Assembly (NCBI RefSeq): GCF_030272615.1
Contig: NC_081406.1
Span: 139,401,361 to 139,465,360 of the forward strand
Length of the DNA: 64,000 bases
Reading direction: 5' to 3'
Source of the DNA: Cryptomeria japonica
Lineage: Eukaryota > Streptophyta > Pinopsida > Cupressales > Cupressaceae
Shown: piece after piece, positions 26,230 to 38,203 of the stretch
Layout: every line of letters begins with the position of its first letter
Numbering within the stretch: the stretch's first letter is position 1
Program-made: the position numbers and the translations under genes
Notes under the pieces: model-generated
Told to the model about the DNA's origin: nothing
Seen by the model: the letters and a program-made list of their open reading frames with translations, nothing else
The model's database searches: none

Positions 26230-26320
26230 ACACATCTTACCAACCCCTAATTTAGGGCACCAACCTAAGGAGTACCAACCCCTAATTTAGGGCACCAACC
26301 CAAGGAGCATCAACCCCTTC
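26230..26320. repeat. Short tandem repeat at the 5' breakpoint of copy A
   Basis: Right after the exon 4 remnant the phrase ACCAACCCCTAATTTAGGGC occurs twice, 44 bp apart, each followed by ACCAACC(C)-AAGGAG, then a third partial unit. The homology with copy B ends here, so it marks the break that removed exons 1-3. Confidence 0.75.
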
Positions 26321-27601
26321 ACCGAGCACCAACACAGTGATCACAATAACATATATCAAAACAATAGTAATAACCTTGTTACAAAATAGCTTTGTAACTC
26401 TCACACATATCTCTTCACTAGTTCACATCTATTTGGTTCTTTGCTCACCTTCTCTGGCTCTTCCTCTACTCTATCTCTGTTGGTTCTCTGCTCTCTGTTG
26501 CTTGTTGTTGCTGCCTTACCGGTTTAGACTCCACCTCTTCTCTACCATTTTACTGTTCTCTCTAATCACTACCAATTCTCGGCTTACCAGTCAAGCCTTT
26601 CTCCGATCTTGCCTTGTCGAATCTTCACCGACACACCCACTGCACTGCAACACCTTCTGCTACCTTCTTGTAGGTTCTACCACCACCAGTTCACTTGACT
26701 GCAACACACTTTGCAGCTTACCGGTCACTCTAACCTTACTAGTTAAGCTTCTGCTAAACCCTCTCGTTGGTTACACCTCCAACACTCAGTCACTATGATC
26801 TTTGATGAACTCTCTAACTAGTTGGCTCTCTGTTGCACTTTCACTATCTATTCTTCAACATCAGGCCTGTAGAATCAATCAAATATAATATCTGGTCTGC
26901 ATATTTATATGTGAACTTTCCCACCATAACCGACATTCAAACTTCACATGTCTAGGATTTCTTCATCGACCATGAGGCATACCAAATCCAATCAGATCTT
27001 GTCCCAGAGATTGATCACCTGCAATAGATCTCTCAACTCCGCCAATCCTGTTGCATCCATAACACGTTTACTATATTTAGCAAACACAACATGTTTGTTG
27101 GTTTGCACTTGTCAACCAAAATGAGGCAATCACGCAGTTAGCTTCACTTACCTTGATCAACACCTAGACACACTGCATCGATCATGATGCCAACGAATTA
27201 GATCTTTGTCCTCTGATCTGTCTCGAGTCCCATCCTTCTACTCTCGGCCCTTGATTTACGCCATCGACATTAATATCGACCAATTGTCAACTACCTCACA
27301 AGACAATGCACGGTCCATTTGTATGAAACCTGGACTCCACGTGGCATCTCTGTCGGCATGCACCTCAACTCAGTCACCGTGTCGGTTTAGACTCTGTCAC
27401 CGACCATAACACACAATCGGTGCTCATCTACCAGTTCACTAACCCTATCGGTTATACCCTAACTGGTGAACCTTCAATCCTGTACTTTGCTCGCTTAACG
27501 ATTGACATACTTAACTGTAACCACCTTGATGACACCATGTCATCAATCTTCAACAGTCCCCATATGTCTGCATCTGCATTCTAGTTGTACTCTTTGTCTG
27601 C
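26321..27601. other. CCGGT-containing non-coding stretch, possible LTR fragment
   Basis: No convincing gene. The plus-strand frame at 26337-26798 is a Leu/Ser/Thr-rich low-complexity reading of C/T-rich DNA. Words such as ACCGGT and ACTGGTGAA and the phrase TTGTCAACCAAAATGAGGCA (near 27110) resemble the LTRs elsewhere in the window, so a retrotransposon LTR remnant is possible. No terminal motifs or partner were found. Confidence 0.3.
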
Positions 27602-30600
27602 AATTTCTCTCTTTCTTGTCCTATTGTGGTGGCCCTTTCTCCTATTGAGGTCGAGAGTGGGTGTGGGGAAGTTTCTACAGATGGCTTTGGGTTTGTGGTT
27701 TTATCTCCATTTCCCAAAATGATTTGTTGGTTGTGGGAGCCTATAAAAACCCTCTTGGCCAAATTGCACTTTTAGGTAAAAGATATTGTTTTCTGGGCCT
27801 TAGTAGGTTGTGGAAGCCTTGTAAAACCCACTTTCTTGTCACCTTATTTTCCTTCTTGTCCTATTGAGCTGGCCCTTTTTCCTATTGAGGTGGAGAGTAG
27901 GTGTGGGGGAGCATGTCAGTTGTTGTAGTTCATGTTGTTTGTTGAGGGAGCTAGTCATAACCCTCATGGTGTTCTTTGCAGATGGTTTTGGGTTCATAGT
28001 CTTATCTTTGTTTCCCATAATGGTTTGTTGTTTGTGGGAGCCTATAAAAATCCTCTTGGCCATATTGTGCATGTAGGTAATGTTGTTGTTTTTTGAGCCT
28101 TAGCAGGTTGTGGGAGCCTTGCAAAACCGACTTTCAAGGTTGAGGGAGCATAGAAAAACCTTATGTTTTTAGTTTCTTTTTGGGATTGGCTGCTTCCCAA
28201 TAGTTTTCAAGGGCCTAGTTTGGCCAATGTTTGTTTTTGGTTAGGTATTGGTTGTGTGGTCTTTTGTGGCTAGGAGATTCTGTTACAAGTTATGGGAGCC
28301 TAGAAAAACCCCTCTTATTGGCTGAGGGTGCCAGTTAAAACCCTTGTTCCTTGTATTTTGTGGTCTAGTGTCTATTGATTTAGACCACCTTCTTGTGCCA
28401 ACCTATGTTGTAATGTCTTATGTGTAAGGTTTAGCCAGTGTTCGGTTGCATGTGGATGATCTAGTTTTTTTTATTTTTGGTTTGTGCAGTCTTTGAGTTT
28501 GGGCTCTGGATGCTCGTAAGTCTAGAAGGTTTCAGGTCCTTTTAAAACTTATTGTTCGCTGCCAGGTAGTCTAGTTCATTTCTTGTTGCCAACTTTCTGG
28601 TTGTAAGGGTTTTAGGGTCCCATCAAAACCTATTTTATCCTAATCAAAAACTATATATTTACTACTTCTATCTTCTTACCTTGTATATCTCCTATCTCTA
28701 TTTCCTAAAAACTATCTCTCATTCTTCCCCCTCTATCTCTCCCCCTTTCTATCCCTCTCACTTCCTTAGCTTGATTATCTTCTCAATTTAGAGGTTTTCT
28801 TTTAGTCATTTTTGGATCTCTAAAATCTAGTGCACAATTGATTTGAAGATATTACATTGAACCTTTGTTGCACAAACATCATGGTCAAACTTATGAACTT
28901 TGGTTTTATTGTACTTTTGTATTTTTTGACCAATTTAAAAAAGAATCAAATTTAATATAAGAACAATTTTGTTATATCATTCTTGAATATTCATTTGTTT
29001 ATCTTCAACTCTTTTATGTAAACACCTACAATATATTTCAAATTATTTTATTACAAATAATTATTCTAAATTTTGGCATGTAAGGAAATAATTGTATTAC
29101 ATCATACCACTTGCTTGTCTATTTTCTGCTCTAACATAACCATACTATTGGCATGAACTTGACGCATTGCGTCCCTTGTTTATATATGCTAAGTCTAAAC
29201 AACTAAGAGATGTGCATATAGAAATTATTCATAACTTTAAAACTATTTATCATTTTAAAAATCTAAAAGATATATTAGATTGTATACTTTTTATTATAGG
29301 ATTAGATTAAAAAATAGTATTTATTTTACAAATTAAGGTAGTCGACAGATTATTTTTTAATATTTTAAAATTGATAAAAAATTATTTATTTGTTAAATAA
29401 ATTTAAAAGTTTCACATCTACTCATATTTCCTTTACTTTAGATTACTCATACTTAGATTGGCCACAATAAGGCCTATTTTTTATATTGTTTTATAAGTTT
29501 GAACAATGTCTTATTGAAATATGAAGTTATCAGCAAATGAATTTCAATTTAAATTAAAAATAACATCCTATAAAATATAAATTGAATATACTAAAAAAAA
29601 TTACTCTTTTATTTTCAAAATGTACAATAACTTATCCAATTATTGACATGAAATTACCTAAGTTTGTAATTAGCATTTTTTTTTTCACTTAGGTGGATTA
29701 CTTAGCCCACCATGATGTCGCAATACACTTCAATAAAATTTATTTTAAATAATATGGTTAGGAAAAATTACTCTTAGGTTATGATTATACAAAATGAAAT
29801 GTCATAATAACTCTATTTGATGGTCTAATATTTTTTTTAAAATAAATATTTATTTTGAAAAATATCTACAAGTAGTAAGAGGTTGTATCAAATCCTTTCC
29901 TTAAATTCTAACATCAAACCATCTCATAGATCTTTAGATCTTTTCTAAATATTGATTCTTTTCTTTTGGATTCCTCCAACTACTATGGTAGTCTCTCAAA
30001 TAATTGGTTTTCAACTTTTCAAAACTTTAATTAGAACTTCTTATAATTTCACTATCTATAAATGTCTTATGTAAAACAATGATTTATTTTGTCTCAAAAC
30101 ATTTTTTATCATTCTTAAAAATTCAAAGCTTTCATGATTGCTATCATTTTTCACATATGAACGTTTATACTAGAACAAGTTTTTGAACATATTTGTTATA
30201 TTTTACCAATTTGATCCATAGCTCCATCCACATTCCATTTGCATGCAATCTGTAGTTGATTCATTTTTCATGTCTTTGTTCCAATATATTTTTTCTTAAT
30301 GAGTTCTCAAACCACAATTACTACAAGGATGTATATTCCAACACTTGTACTTTAATGTCCTTTCCTATTACGATGAGAACACGACACACACAACATTCCT
30401 TGAACTAATTTTTTTATTCTAGAACACCTATATCATCATTTTCTGTGCCTATTATATACTCAAGAACTTAATTTTTTGGCCTCATAATTTGTTCAATAGG
30501 CTCTATAATTTCTTGTTCACACTTTCGTAATCCTTAACCAATATAACCCAATTTTTTAATGATCTTGAAACCAATATTATTTTCACAATATCATTGTTAT

Positions 30601-31090
30601 TCTCATCACACCTAACAAGATTTGCAGAGATATTATAATTTATCATCTTCATCTTGACAATATTTATCACAAAATAACTTAAGAAAAATCACACTTACCA
30701 AATATACCATCGAATAGAAAACACAAATCATTTGTGTCACATGAGACATCACAAAATGAAGGCTTTGTAATTATACATTCATTGCATCCAACTAATTGAT
30801 CATTCTCTTCTTTCAATTTTAACGTTTCTATCTTCTGTTAAAAAAATTAAAAATAAATTCCTCTAGCCTCTTTATCTTGTCTTCGAAATCATCAAACAAA
30901 TCCACTCTTTCCTCTAATTCTTCATTTTGAATTTTAACTTTCTCAAATTCTTTTTCAAGATTATCAATTTCGCATAAAAAATCATATTTATCTTTTTTTT
31001 CTTATAAATTACATTATTAATGTTCATTAATTCTTCTTCTGAATTATTTCTTTGTACCCTTTTACAAACTTTTCCTATTGAAATAAACGA
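27602..31090 (+). repeat. Large repeat block, copy 2
   Basis: Partner of 16590-20095 in the same orientation. It shows the same T/G-rich repeated phrases, the same LINE-tail-like end near 28610-28650, and the same AT-rich DNA down to TTTCCTATTGAAATAA at about 31085. It differs by substitutions and small indels, some of which break the minus-strand frame seen at 19790-19542. Confidence 0.8.
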
Positions 31091-31408
31091 TTTTAACTTA
31101 CCTTCTTTGCACACCTAACTATGATTCAACTACAGTGATGTAGATCACTTTCTTTCTTGACGATGAATGATGGCTTCACATGTCTCTTAAAAGAGTTGTG
31201 ACTCAATAAAATTTTCAAATTGAATACTCTTGACTTAGCTTTAATTGGCTTAACCGACTTAAGAGTTGTGACTCAATCACCTTCGATGGACTGAAATCTC
31301 TCCTTAATTTCCTTGTAGTAGATGGCTTTCCTTTTAAAATATATCAAAATATCATTATCCTTTATACTTTTATAATGATACATTTTAATAACCACCGGTC
31401 TCTTGCTT

Positions 31409-31614
31409 TCTATTTCCCAGTTGTTCTACTTTCACACACGTAAATAAATAAAGTTGGGCAAACTCTGTCCTGCCAAACAGTGCGACTCAAACCCTCAACA
31501 GTCCAGATGGAATCCCATGCCTTACTTCTCTTCAGAAACATCTTGAATCTCTCCATTTGGGCCTTTACATTGGCGAGATGCGATGAATCTTCACACTAAT
31601 ATAAGCACGAATAT
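31409..31614 (+). repeat. Shared 205-bp segment, copy 2, joined to the copy B 3' flank
   Basis: Nearly identical to 20340-20545. Here the 3' flank of terpene synthase copy B follows at once (TATTTCATTCTAACTTGAGC), matching the flank of copy A near 23540. The 3-kb segment 20546-23530 is thus missing here or was added in copy A. Confidence 0.8.
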
Positions 31615-31639
31615 ATTTCATTCTAACTTGAGCTTAATA

Positions 31640-31660
31640 TAATATATTTATTTAATATTC
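31640..31660 (-). terminator. Possible polyadenylation signal of copy B
   Basis: About 60 bp past the stop the minus strand reads ATTAAATAAATAT, an AATAAA-like signal. The same phrase is kept after copy A (near 23580). It is a weak, common motif in AT-rich DNA. Confidence 0.35.
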
Positions 31661-31714
31661 CTCATACAATAGAGGTTACATATTCTTAAAACATACATAT
31701 GAAGGGAATATGAA

Positions 31715-32653
31715 TCATATTGGAAAAGGTTCAATCATGGTTTTGATGATATGATTCTTTGTATCTTTGCTAGCAACACTAAATCCATCTCTCTCTTTAT
31801 AGAGAAGTTGTAAACCTCGGGACACTGCATAAGCACAATCTTTGCTAATGGGTGGAACATTATCAGGTTTCAAATATTCCCAATTCAACTCTTTGAGGAG
31901 TTCATCACATAAGGCCGTGAGATGATTTATAGCCTCTTCCTTAGTAGATCCAGGGTGGTCTCTCATATAACAAGTTATACAAGATACTATTTCTCCACGA
32001 TCAGCTTCAACCTTTCAAATAGTCATCACAAAACATTAGTTTAGCTACCATTACACTTATTTAAGAAAAATAAAATAAATGCATATTGTATTAAATATTT
32101 TATATCATACCTCAAACGTTCTTGTATCACCTTTAACTCTAAGTGTTAAGCATAAAAGTTCATCAAACTTTGAAGGATAATCAATTTCTGGTAAGATGTT
32201 TTCTGGAAGAATTGCGTCTATTGCTAATACAGGCTGTAAAGTCACCACACGTGAACCACTACTAACTTTTCCATTCTCTAAATACTCCTCCAAAGTTGGT
32301 ATATAGCCTTCAACAAGCCACTTTGCTTCTTGCATATATGAATCAATATAAACTTCCCACTGTAATTGTAATGTTCAATAAAGGTCATGCTATTAGTAGT
32401 CACATCAATATATTTAATTAAAAAAATGAGAATTTTATGCTAAAATAGGAACATTCGTTTTAACCTTTAAATGTTGCAATTTAACTTAAAATAGAATTTT
32501 AATATAAACATCTAGATTGTGTCAATAGATAACATTTACTATTTAAAAAATAACAACATACAATTTGAAGCTAACTATTCAATTCACTACAAAATAATAA
32601 GCTTTAGTAAAATTAATATAAATAAAAATAAATAAAATATTAAAAATATCTAT

Positions 32654-32745
<92 letters not shown>

Positions 32746-35353
32746 AAGCATAATCTTCATAAAATTAAAAAGCTTTTCAAAATCCTTTTATGTTAACATC
32801 TTCAATATCTTGAAACCTAAGATTTGAAATCTTCTCAAGCTTCTTTGTCTACTTTTTATTATCCTTTGATAAATATTATAAACTTATATGATTGTTACTA
32901 TAAATTCTAAAAGAGAAAATAAAAGGAGAGATGAAAAAGTGGATTTATACAGCATTTTTAACATAGTCAAATGTATCTCGGCCTTGAGTGATTTGGGCTT
33001 CTTTAACCATGTCCTTCACCCCATCATAGAAGGCTATATATGCAATTTTCATATACTCTGGTAGCCCCTCTGTGGCCAATGGATCCCATCTGTCAACAAA
33101 CCCAGAACATCATGCATGAGAAGTGCATAACTTCTTGCTTGTTATGAATATTAAATTATTATAAATCATTACTTTTTAATGGCTTCAGTGAAGAGTTGGA
33201 GCTCCTCATAAGTTCCATATGTGTCATAGATGTCATCCAAATATGTTATAAGTGCAGATAACTTTGCAAAGCCGATTCTGAATGCAAAATACTTTGGCTC
33301 AATCACACCACCAGCTGCCCAAAAGTAGTATTCAACGTGTCTATGTCGAGCAAATTCCAGTTTTGACAAACCGGATTCTACCCACCACCTACATATCCAC
33401 AAAATCTACCCATTATAGTCGTTCACAATGGTTAGTTGCAAACTACTTGTGATAATTTTCTGCAACATAAAAATGTATCACCTTGAAAGGATCTGAAGCT
33501 CTCGTTGTTGCATGCACTGCATCATGTTGAAGTCCAACTTTGCTAGCTCTAAAACTTTTGTGTTACTCAAATGAGGCATTCTGCATGTATCAAATATCAC
33601 AAAGTATGAAACCTAATTAGATCTTGCACATTTCTTTGTTGAACCAGATATTTCTTTCATCCATTTTAAGACGTCTTAAAATAGAGGCCAATTAAAACTA
33701 AAGGAATCATTTATTTGAAGAAATTATCTTTTTGGGTATCAAAGACAAGTTATTATGTTAAATCCTTTTAATTAAGAGTTAAAGACTGAATAATATTCAT
33801 TTTGTCAAAGTCACTCTAAACATGATCTCAATCTCATCTCTTACAATATAAGGATTTTGAACTCAACAACTTTACCAATAGACCAAAAACTCATCTATGG
33901 CTTATTTTGATTTGTTATAAATTACTCATTAACTATTGCAGAGAATTCAAAATTTAGATTAAAAAATACAAACATCTTTAATTGTAATGTTGTTGAGATA
34001 TATAGAGATAATCATACATATGATTTTTAAGTTACACTATAGAAATTTTAAAATTTTAAAAATTACATGATTACCCTTTTATGGTCTTTTCAGCCCATGA
34101 ACTATCCTCTCCGTATATCTCGATATAATGTCTAGCTTCCAATCTTGGAACATTAGTGTGCCATCCATACTCCAAATTGAATTCTATCTGTTCATAAAAA
34201 AAAAATTATCAAGATATATCTCTATTGATATATATGATACACAGAAAAAATATGAATTTCTTATAATTATATTTAAGTTTTGTTGTTACCTCTCTTGAAA
34301 GATTGGAATCATCAATATTTTGTAGAGCTTGTTTTAAATATTTAGTGGAAAAGGATTTAGCTTCATCCATAACCTTCTCATTTGGAAATGCAATGAGTGA
34401 TGCTCGAAATAAATTTATAATACTTTGTATTTCCTCTTTTGATTGAGTACTAGACTTCAAGAATTTTCCGTCTTTACCCTTGAAGCTCTCCAACGCATCT
34501 TACCAAACAATAATATAATAATTCATGAATGAGATTGTAAGAATGTAGCTAATTTTAAATAGATGAGAAGATTAGACTAGTGAACTCTAAATAATAAACT
34601 ATTTGTGTAGGTACCAGAAGAAACGTTGTATCTATGAAGTCGAAAAATTCGAAAACCCAAAACGGTAGTATTGAGATCAGAAATAGAACTATTCCTCCCA
34701 GCTGCAATGCCTTTTTTGTTCCAGTACCTACAAATAAATTACATTTAAATCCCAACTTATATCCTTTGTCAATTCAACATATAAGCTTAGCATGGTTGTT
34801 GTAGTTCAAACTTTAAAAAGTATACAAACCTGTAAACATGATCAAGAGTTAGTTTTATCTCCTCTTGGAAATGTCTTTCTATTCCGAGCCGTTCAACGTT
34901 ATCTACCATGGAGAGGCATTGGAAGAGATCATCTCCACTTTGTTTTGTCAACACTGCATTGAACATCTCCTTGACCTCCCTAACAAGTGCCTTGGAGCGT
35001 TCAACGTATGGAGGGCCCTGTTAATCAGCATCAAGGTGAGAGAAGGAAAAAAAGCAAAGAGAGTCATAACAAGTATATATAAGACCATTAAAAAGACTTG
35101 CCTCATAAGGCATTTCAAGTGACTGAAGGAAACCATCGTCCCATAAATTAGGGTGGTGATTGCCTATACGTCGTGTTAAGCCTGGTTGATGAGTAATCAA
35201 AATAGCATTTATACTTTTCGTAGGTCTAAGCGCTTTCTTTCTTTGAACTGCATCTTTACTACAAGAATTTAATACCATAGAAGATTGATCAGATGCATAA
35301 GGCTTTCTAAGTAACTTAGGAAAAACCAAAGGAGACACAGAAAGCAAAGCCAT
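31715..35353 (-). CDS. Terpene synthase copy B, probable plastid monoterpene synthase (10 exons, apparently intact)
   Basis: Ten exons join in frame: 35353-35102, 35017-34830, 34727-34615, 34498-34290, 34187-34075, 33580-33482, 33388-33173, 33089-32951, 32359-32111 and 32011-31715, giving 624 residues. Nine introns of 83 to 591 bp obey GT-AG except intron 1, which has a GC donor (GAG|GCAAGT). Residues 1-60 look like a plastid transit peptide. RR at 61-62 with W71 is the RRx8W motif of monoterpene synthases. DDIYD at 376-380 (33223-33237) and D521, T524, E528 are the two Mg-binding motifs that hold the prenyl diphosphate. The length and the ten-exon plan fit conifer TPS-d enzymes that convert geranyl diphosphate to cyclic or acyclic monoterpenes. 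The product cannot be told from sequence alone. Copies A and C lie on either side. Confidence 0.9.
32656..32740. repeat. (TA)n microsatellite in intron 8 of copy B
   Basis: About 42 uninterrupted TA units lie in the intron between exons 9 and 8, at the position matching the compound microsatellite of copy A. Confidence 0.95.
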
Positions 35354-35415
35354 TCTATGTAGCTCTTTATAATTCTTTACATTTTACCACCTTTATCATG
35401 CCTGTATATATAGTA
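35354..35415 (-). promoter_or_regulatory. Core promoter of terpene synthase copy B
   Basis: A TATATATA box at 35405-35412 lies about 55 bp before the ATG at 35353, leaving room for a 5' leader of about 25 bases. A second, weaker TATAAAG lies near 35368. The flank further up (35535-35630) is shared with copy C. Confidence 0.5.
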
Positions 35416-35494
35416 TACATGATAAACTTGTTTGTCAACGAGTACACCTAATTAGGAATTTGCATCTTTGTTAGGTAGGTGATAGTGAAATCAG

Positions 35495-35890
35495 TTTTTT
35501 TTTTTTTTTTACTTTATTAGAATATGGATAAATAAATAGGAAAATTCTGTCACTTTATTCTCTTTTTTGTCTCATGCGTCAACAGACCATAATATTTGTA
35601 TGATTCAATTCAGTCATTGTTGTGACGTTTTCACATATCGTCCCATTGCAAATGGAGACTCCTACTTTTTTTAGGCATAGTTGTTAATATAGGTGTCCTA
35701 GTTTAGTATAGTTTAGAGTTAGTGTCTTTTAAAATAAAAAAAAATTAAAAAGTTAAAAATTAGAAAACACAAAAAAATTTTGAAAAATTCAAAATAAAAA
35801 AAAATTTTAAAATTCAAACAATTGAAAAATTAAAAAATCCAAAAATTCCAAAAAATTTCAAAATTTCAAAATTTTTGAAAAATTGAAAAT
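35495..35890. repeat. T run and A-rich low-complexity stretch
   Basis: A T-run near 35498-35512 is followed, from 35725, by about 160 bp built from AAAAATT, TTCAAAA and AAATTTC words. It separates the copy B promoter from the copy C exon. No coding sense is seen. Confidence 0.8.
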
Positions 35891-36148
35891 TTTGACTAAA
35901 GCATGGTGATACGTCGTGCTTTGCTTTCACATACGTCACACTTTGCTTTCACATACATCGCACTTTGCTTTCATATACGTCGTACAACGATGTTGTGTTT
36001 CTGTCGCACAACGATGTTGTGTTGTGATCGCGCAATAGTGTCGCGTTGCTGTTGTGTAGCGATGTCACATTGTTGTCGCGCATTACCTTCGCGCTTCGCC
36101 TTCAGGTTGTCATTGTGCATCGCTTCGCGTGTTGCTTGTGCGCATCAC
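35891..36148. repeat. CG-containing minisatellite between copies B and C
   Basis: Degenerate units of about 20-25 bp such as TTGCTTTCACATACGTC and ACAACGATGTTGTGTT repeat with many CG steps, which is unusual in this CG-poor window. The block ends where homology to intron 1 of copy B begins (AAAGAGAGTCATAAC, about 36155). The plus-strand Cys/Arg-rich frame over it (35903-36220) is an artefact. Confidence 0.75.
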
Positions 36149-36199
36149 AAAACAAAGAGAGTCATAACAACTAAAAGTAAGACCGTTAAAAATACTTGC

Positions 36200-36403
36200 C
36201 TCATAAGGCATTTCAAGTGACTGAAGGAAACTATCGTCCCACAAATTAGGGTGGTGATTGCCTATACGTCGTGTTAAGCCTTGTTGGTGAGTAATCAAAA
36301 TAGCATTTATACTTTTAGTAGGTCCAAGCGTTTTCTTTCTTTGAACTCCTCCTTTACTCCAAGAATTTAATCCCACAGAAGGTTTGTTAGAAAGCAAAGC
36401 CAT
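36200..36403 (-). pseudogene. Terpene synthase copy C, isolated exon 1
   Basis: The segment encodes 68 residues from an ATG at 36403 to the same GAG|GCAAGT GC-type donor as copy B. It keeps the [13 protein letters not shown] motif and MPYE end, and differs from copy B by an in-frame loss of 16 codons in the transit peptide plus a few changes. About 50 bp of intron 1 homology follows (36150-36199), then the minisatellite. No further exon is present downstream, so it is a fragment. It may be the 5' remainder of a third tandem gene. Confidence 0.9.
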
Positions 36404-36560
36404 TTTAAGTAGTCCTTTATAATTCTTTATAATCAGTTCTTATAAACACGAAAATTCTGCTGCTTTATTCTCCTTTTTGTTGCCCCTTGCGTCAACCGAC
36501 CATAATATTTGCACTATTCATTTTAGCCATTTATTTCAGTCATGATTAATGTGATTAATT
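36404..36560 (-). promoter_or_regulatory. Duplicated promoter flank of copy C
   Basis: Upstream of the lone exon, phrases such as TATAAAGAATTATAAAGG (minus strand) and GACCATAATATTTG (plus strand, near 36497) match the copy B flank at 35366-35640, with about 95 bp missing in copy C, including the TATATATA box. Confidence 0.6.
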
Positions 36561-37906
36561 ATCAGCATGTGGCATATTTGTGCATTCATTTTCATTTTGA
36601 CTCACAATTTGATACTTTTCTACTATTTATTTTTATGTTCATTCTTGCTTATTGAAGTATAATTTCACATATTCATAATTTACACATTTACAGATATACT
36701 CATATTTACAAATATATTTATTTCCTTGAAATCTATACTAGTTTTATCAATATAAAGAAAAATATGTGAAATATGTATATTATAACAAGGAGATGGAAAC
36801 TACAAGATGAATAATATGAATGACAAGGGGCAAATGCTAGAGCATTATGCAAAACAAGTTGGCATCAAGACTAATAACGAGGTCGAGGCGGTTCCTCTAT
36901 AGTGGGATTTGAAGTGGATCGTTATTCAAAAGTATCTCTTTGAATTTTGTGTTCCGGTTTCCTTGGTTTGTGTGTAGTCTACTTTTTGGAGATATTGGGC
37001 TTGATCTTGTGATAATGGGTCGGTATTGTTTGGTTTGGATGATCTCGTCCCTATCCGGTAATCTCGATATATGCCATTGATCGCGTTCAGGAGTTCAGGA
37101 GCATCGTTTTCTATGAAGTACCTAATTGCCTTTAGGAATGCAATTAATCGCTAAGAGACTTAAAAATAGTAGGAATATGACAATTACTTCTACCTAATTT
37201 GGTTGATGGTTAGGTGGATGGATTGTTGTGTTGATAGTGAAATTCATCGGTTTATTTTGAAGAAAGTTTTCATATGATTAACTGTCAATAAGTGGCACAT
37301 TTGTGTATTCATGTTGACTCACAATATGATACTTTTTTACTATCACTTTTGTATTCACTCTGACTTTTTTAAGTACAGTTTCATATATTCATCATTTACA
37401 TCATATATTTGTATACTAACATTCACAACCTCAAATTTATTCATTTCTTTCAAACCTACACATTTCTATCTTTGGTCAATCCTTAAAGAGTAATGATCAT
37501 TGTCCATATCTCATTTGATCATTCTCATTGTCCATATCTCAATCTTGAGGGATTAAGATTTCACCCATATCGATTTTTTAGATTATACTAAGTTTAAGAC
37601 ATTGATTAGACTACGAACACTAGACTTTGTATAGAATCAACAATTAATTCTTCGTCATCCTTCCTGAAAGTAAGTGGATCCATCCTACCATTTGATTATT
37701 GTATTTACTACTCATCTATCAACACCTAGCTTAGTTACATACTTAAATACAACTTAATTGTAGGGTTATTGTTTACATTTATTTAATTAGTCTAGATTTA
37801 TGAAAATGAGATTATATTCCATTATATTTTTAATGAACCCTTGGGCTTCTCATAGGGTTTATTGTTTTTTCTTATTAATGCTTAAAATCTAAAGGAGACA
37901 GAACAT
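36561..37906. other. AT-rich stretch, no gene seen
   Basis: Only short chance frames. 36840-37140 has a more balanced base mix (GAGGTCGAGGCGG, CCTATCCGGTAATCTCG) and could be a fragment of an old element, but no protein motif was found on either strand. Confidence 0.45.
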
Positions 37907-38203
37907 ATGAAGGAAGATTTCGAAGGGAGAATTGTGAGATTGGAAACAAGCTACAAGAAGATTAATGATAATCTAACTACATTGGTCAACTTTAGCTAAA
38001 AGGTTACCAAGTCCAGTGCTGAAAATGTTAGAGTTATGACAAAGAAGTTTGAAAGAGCTTAGGAAACAGAATCTTTCTTCATTGATATTGATGTTGTTGA
38101 GAAAGGCAAGCAGGCTACTCAAGAGGAGGGTAAAGCCCCTTGTACCTATACTAGAGCAAGCAACAAGAAGATGATGGGCCAAGTAGCACAAAATGTAAAA
38201 TCT
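37907..38203 (+). pseudogene. Short broken ORF, possible coiled coil
   Basis: One frame runs from an ATG at 37907 (MKEDFEGRIVRLETSYKKI) through two stops to about 38203. It is rich in Lys and Glu with heptad-like spacing. It may be a remnant of a retrotransposon gag. I do not recognise a family. Confidence 0.3.

Noticed and set aside
26230-26320. Short repeats considered as a CRISPR array
   Set aside because: Only two to three units, directly abutting, no spacers of even length, and the sequence is plant nuclear DNA.
26337-26798. 153-residue plus-strand frame with Leu-rich, membrane-like stretches
   Set aside because: C/T-rich low-complexity DNA with no homologous frame in either repeat unit and no splice or promoter context.
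35903-36220. Cys/Arg/His-rich plus-strand frame resembling a small Cys-rich protein
   Set aside because: It is a translation of the CG minisatellite and ends in antisense terpene synthase exon 1.
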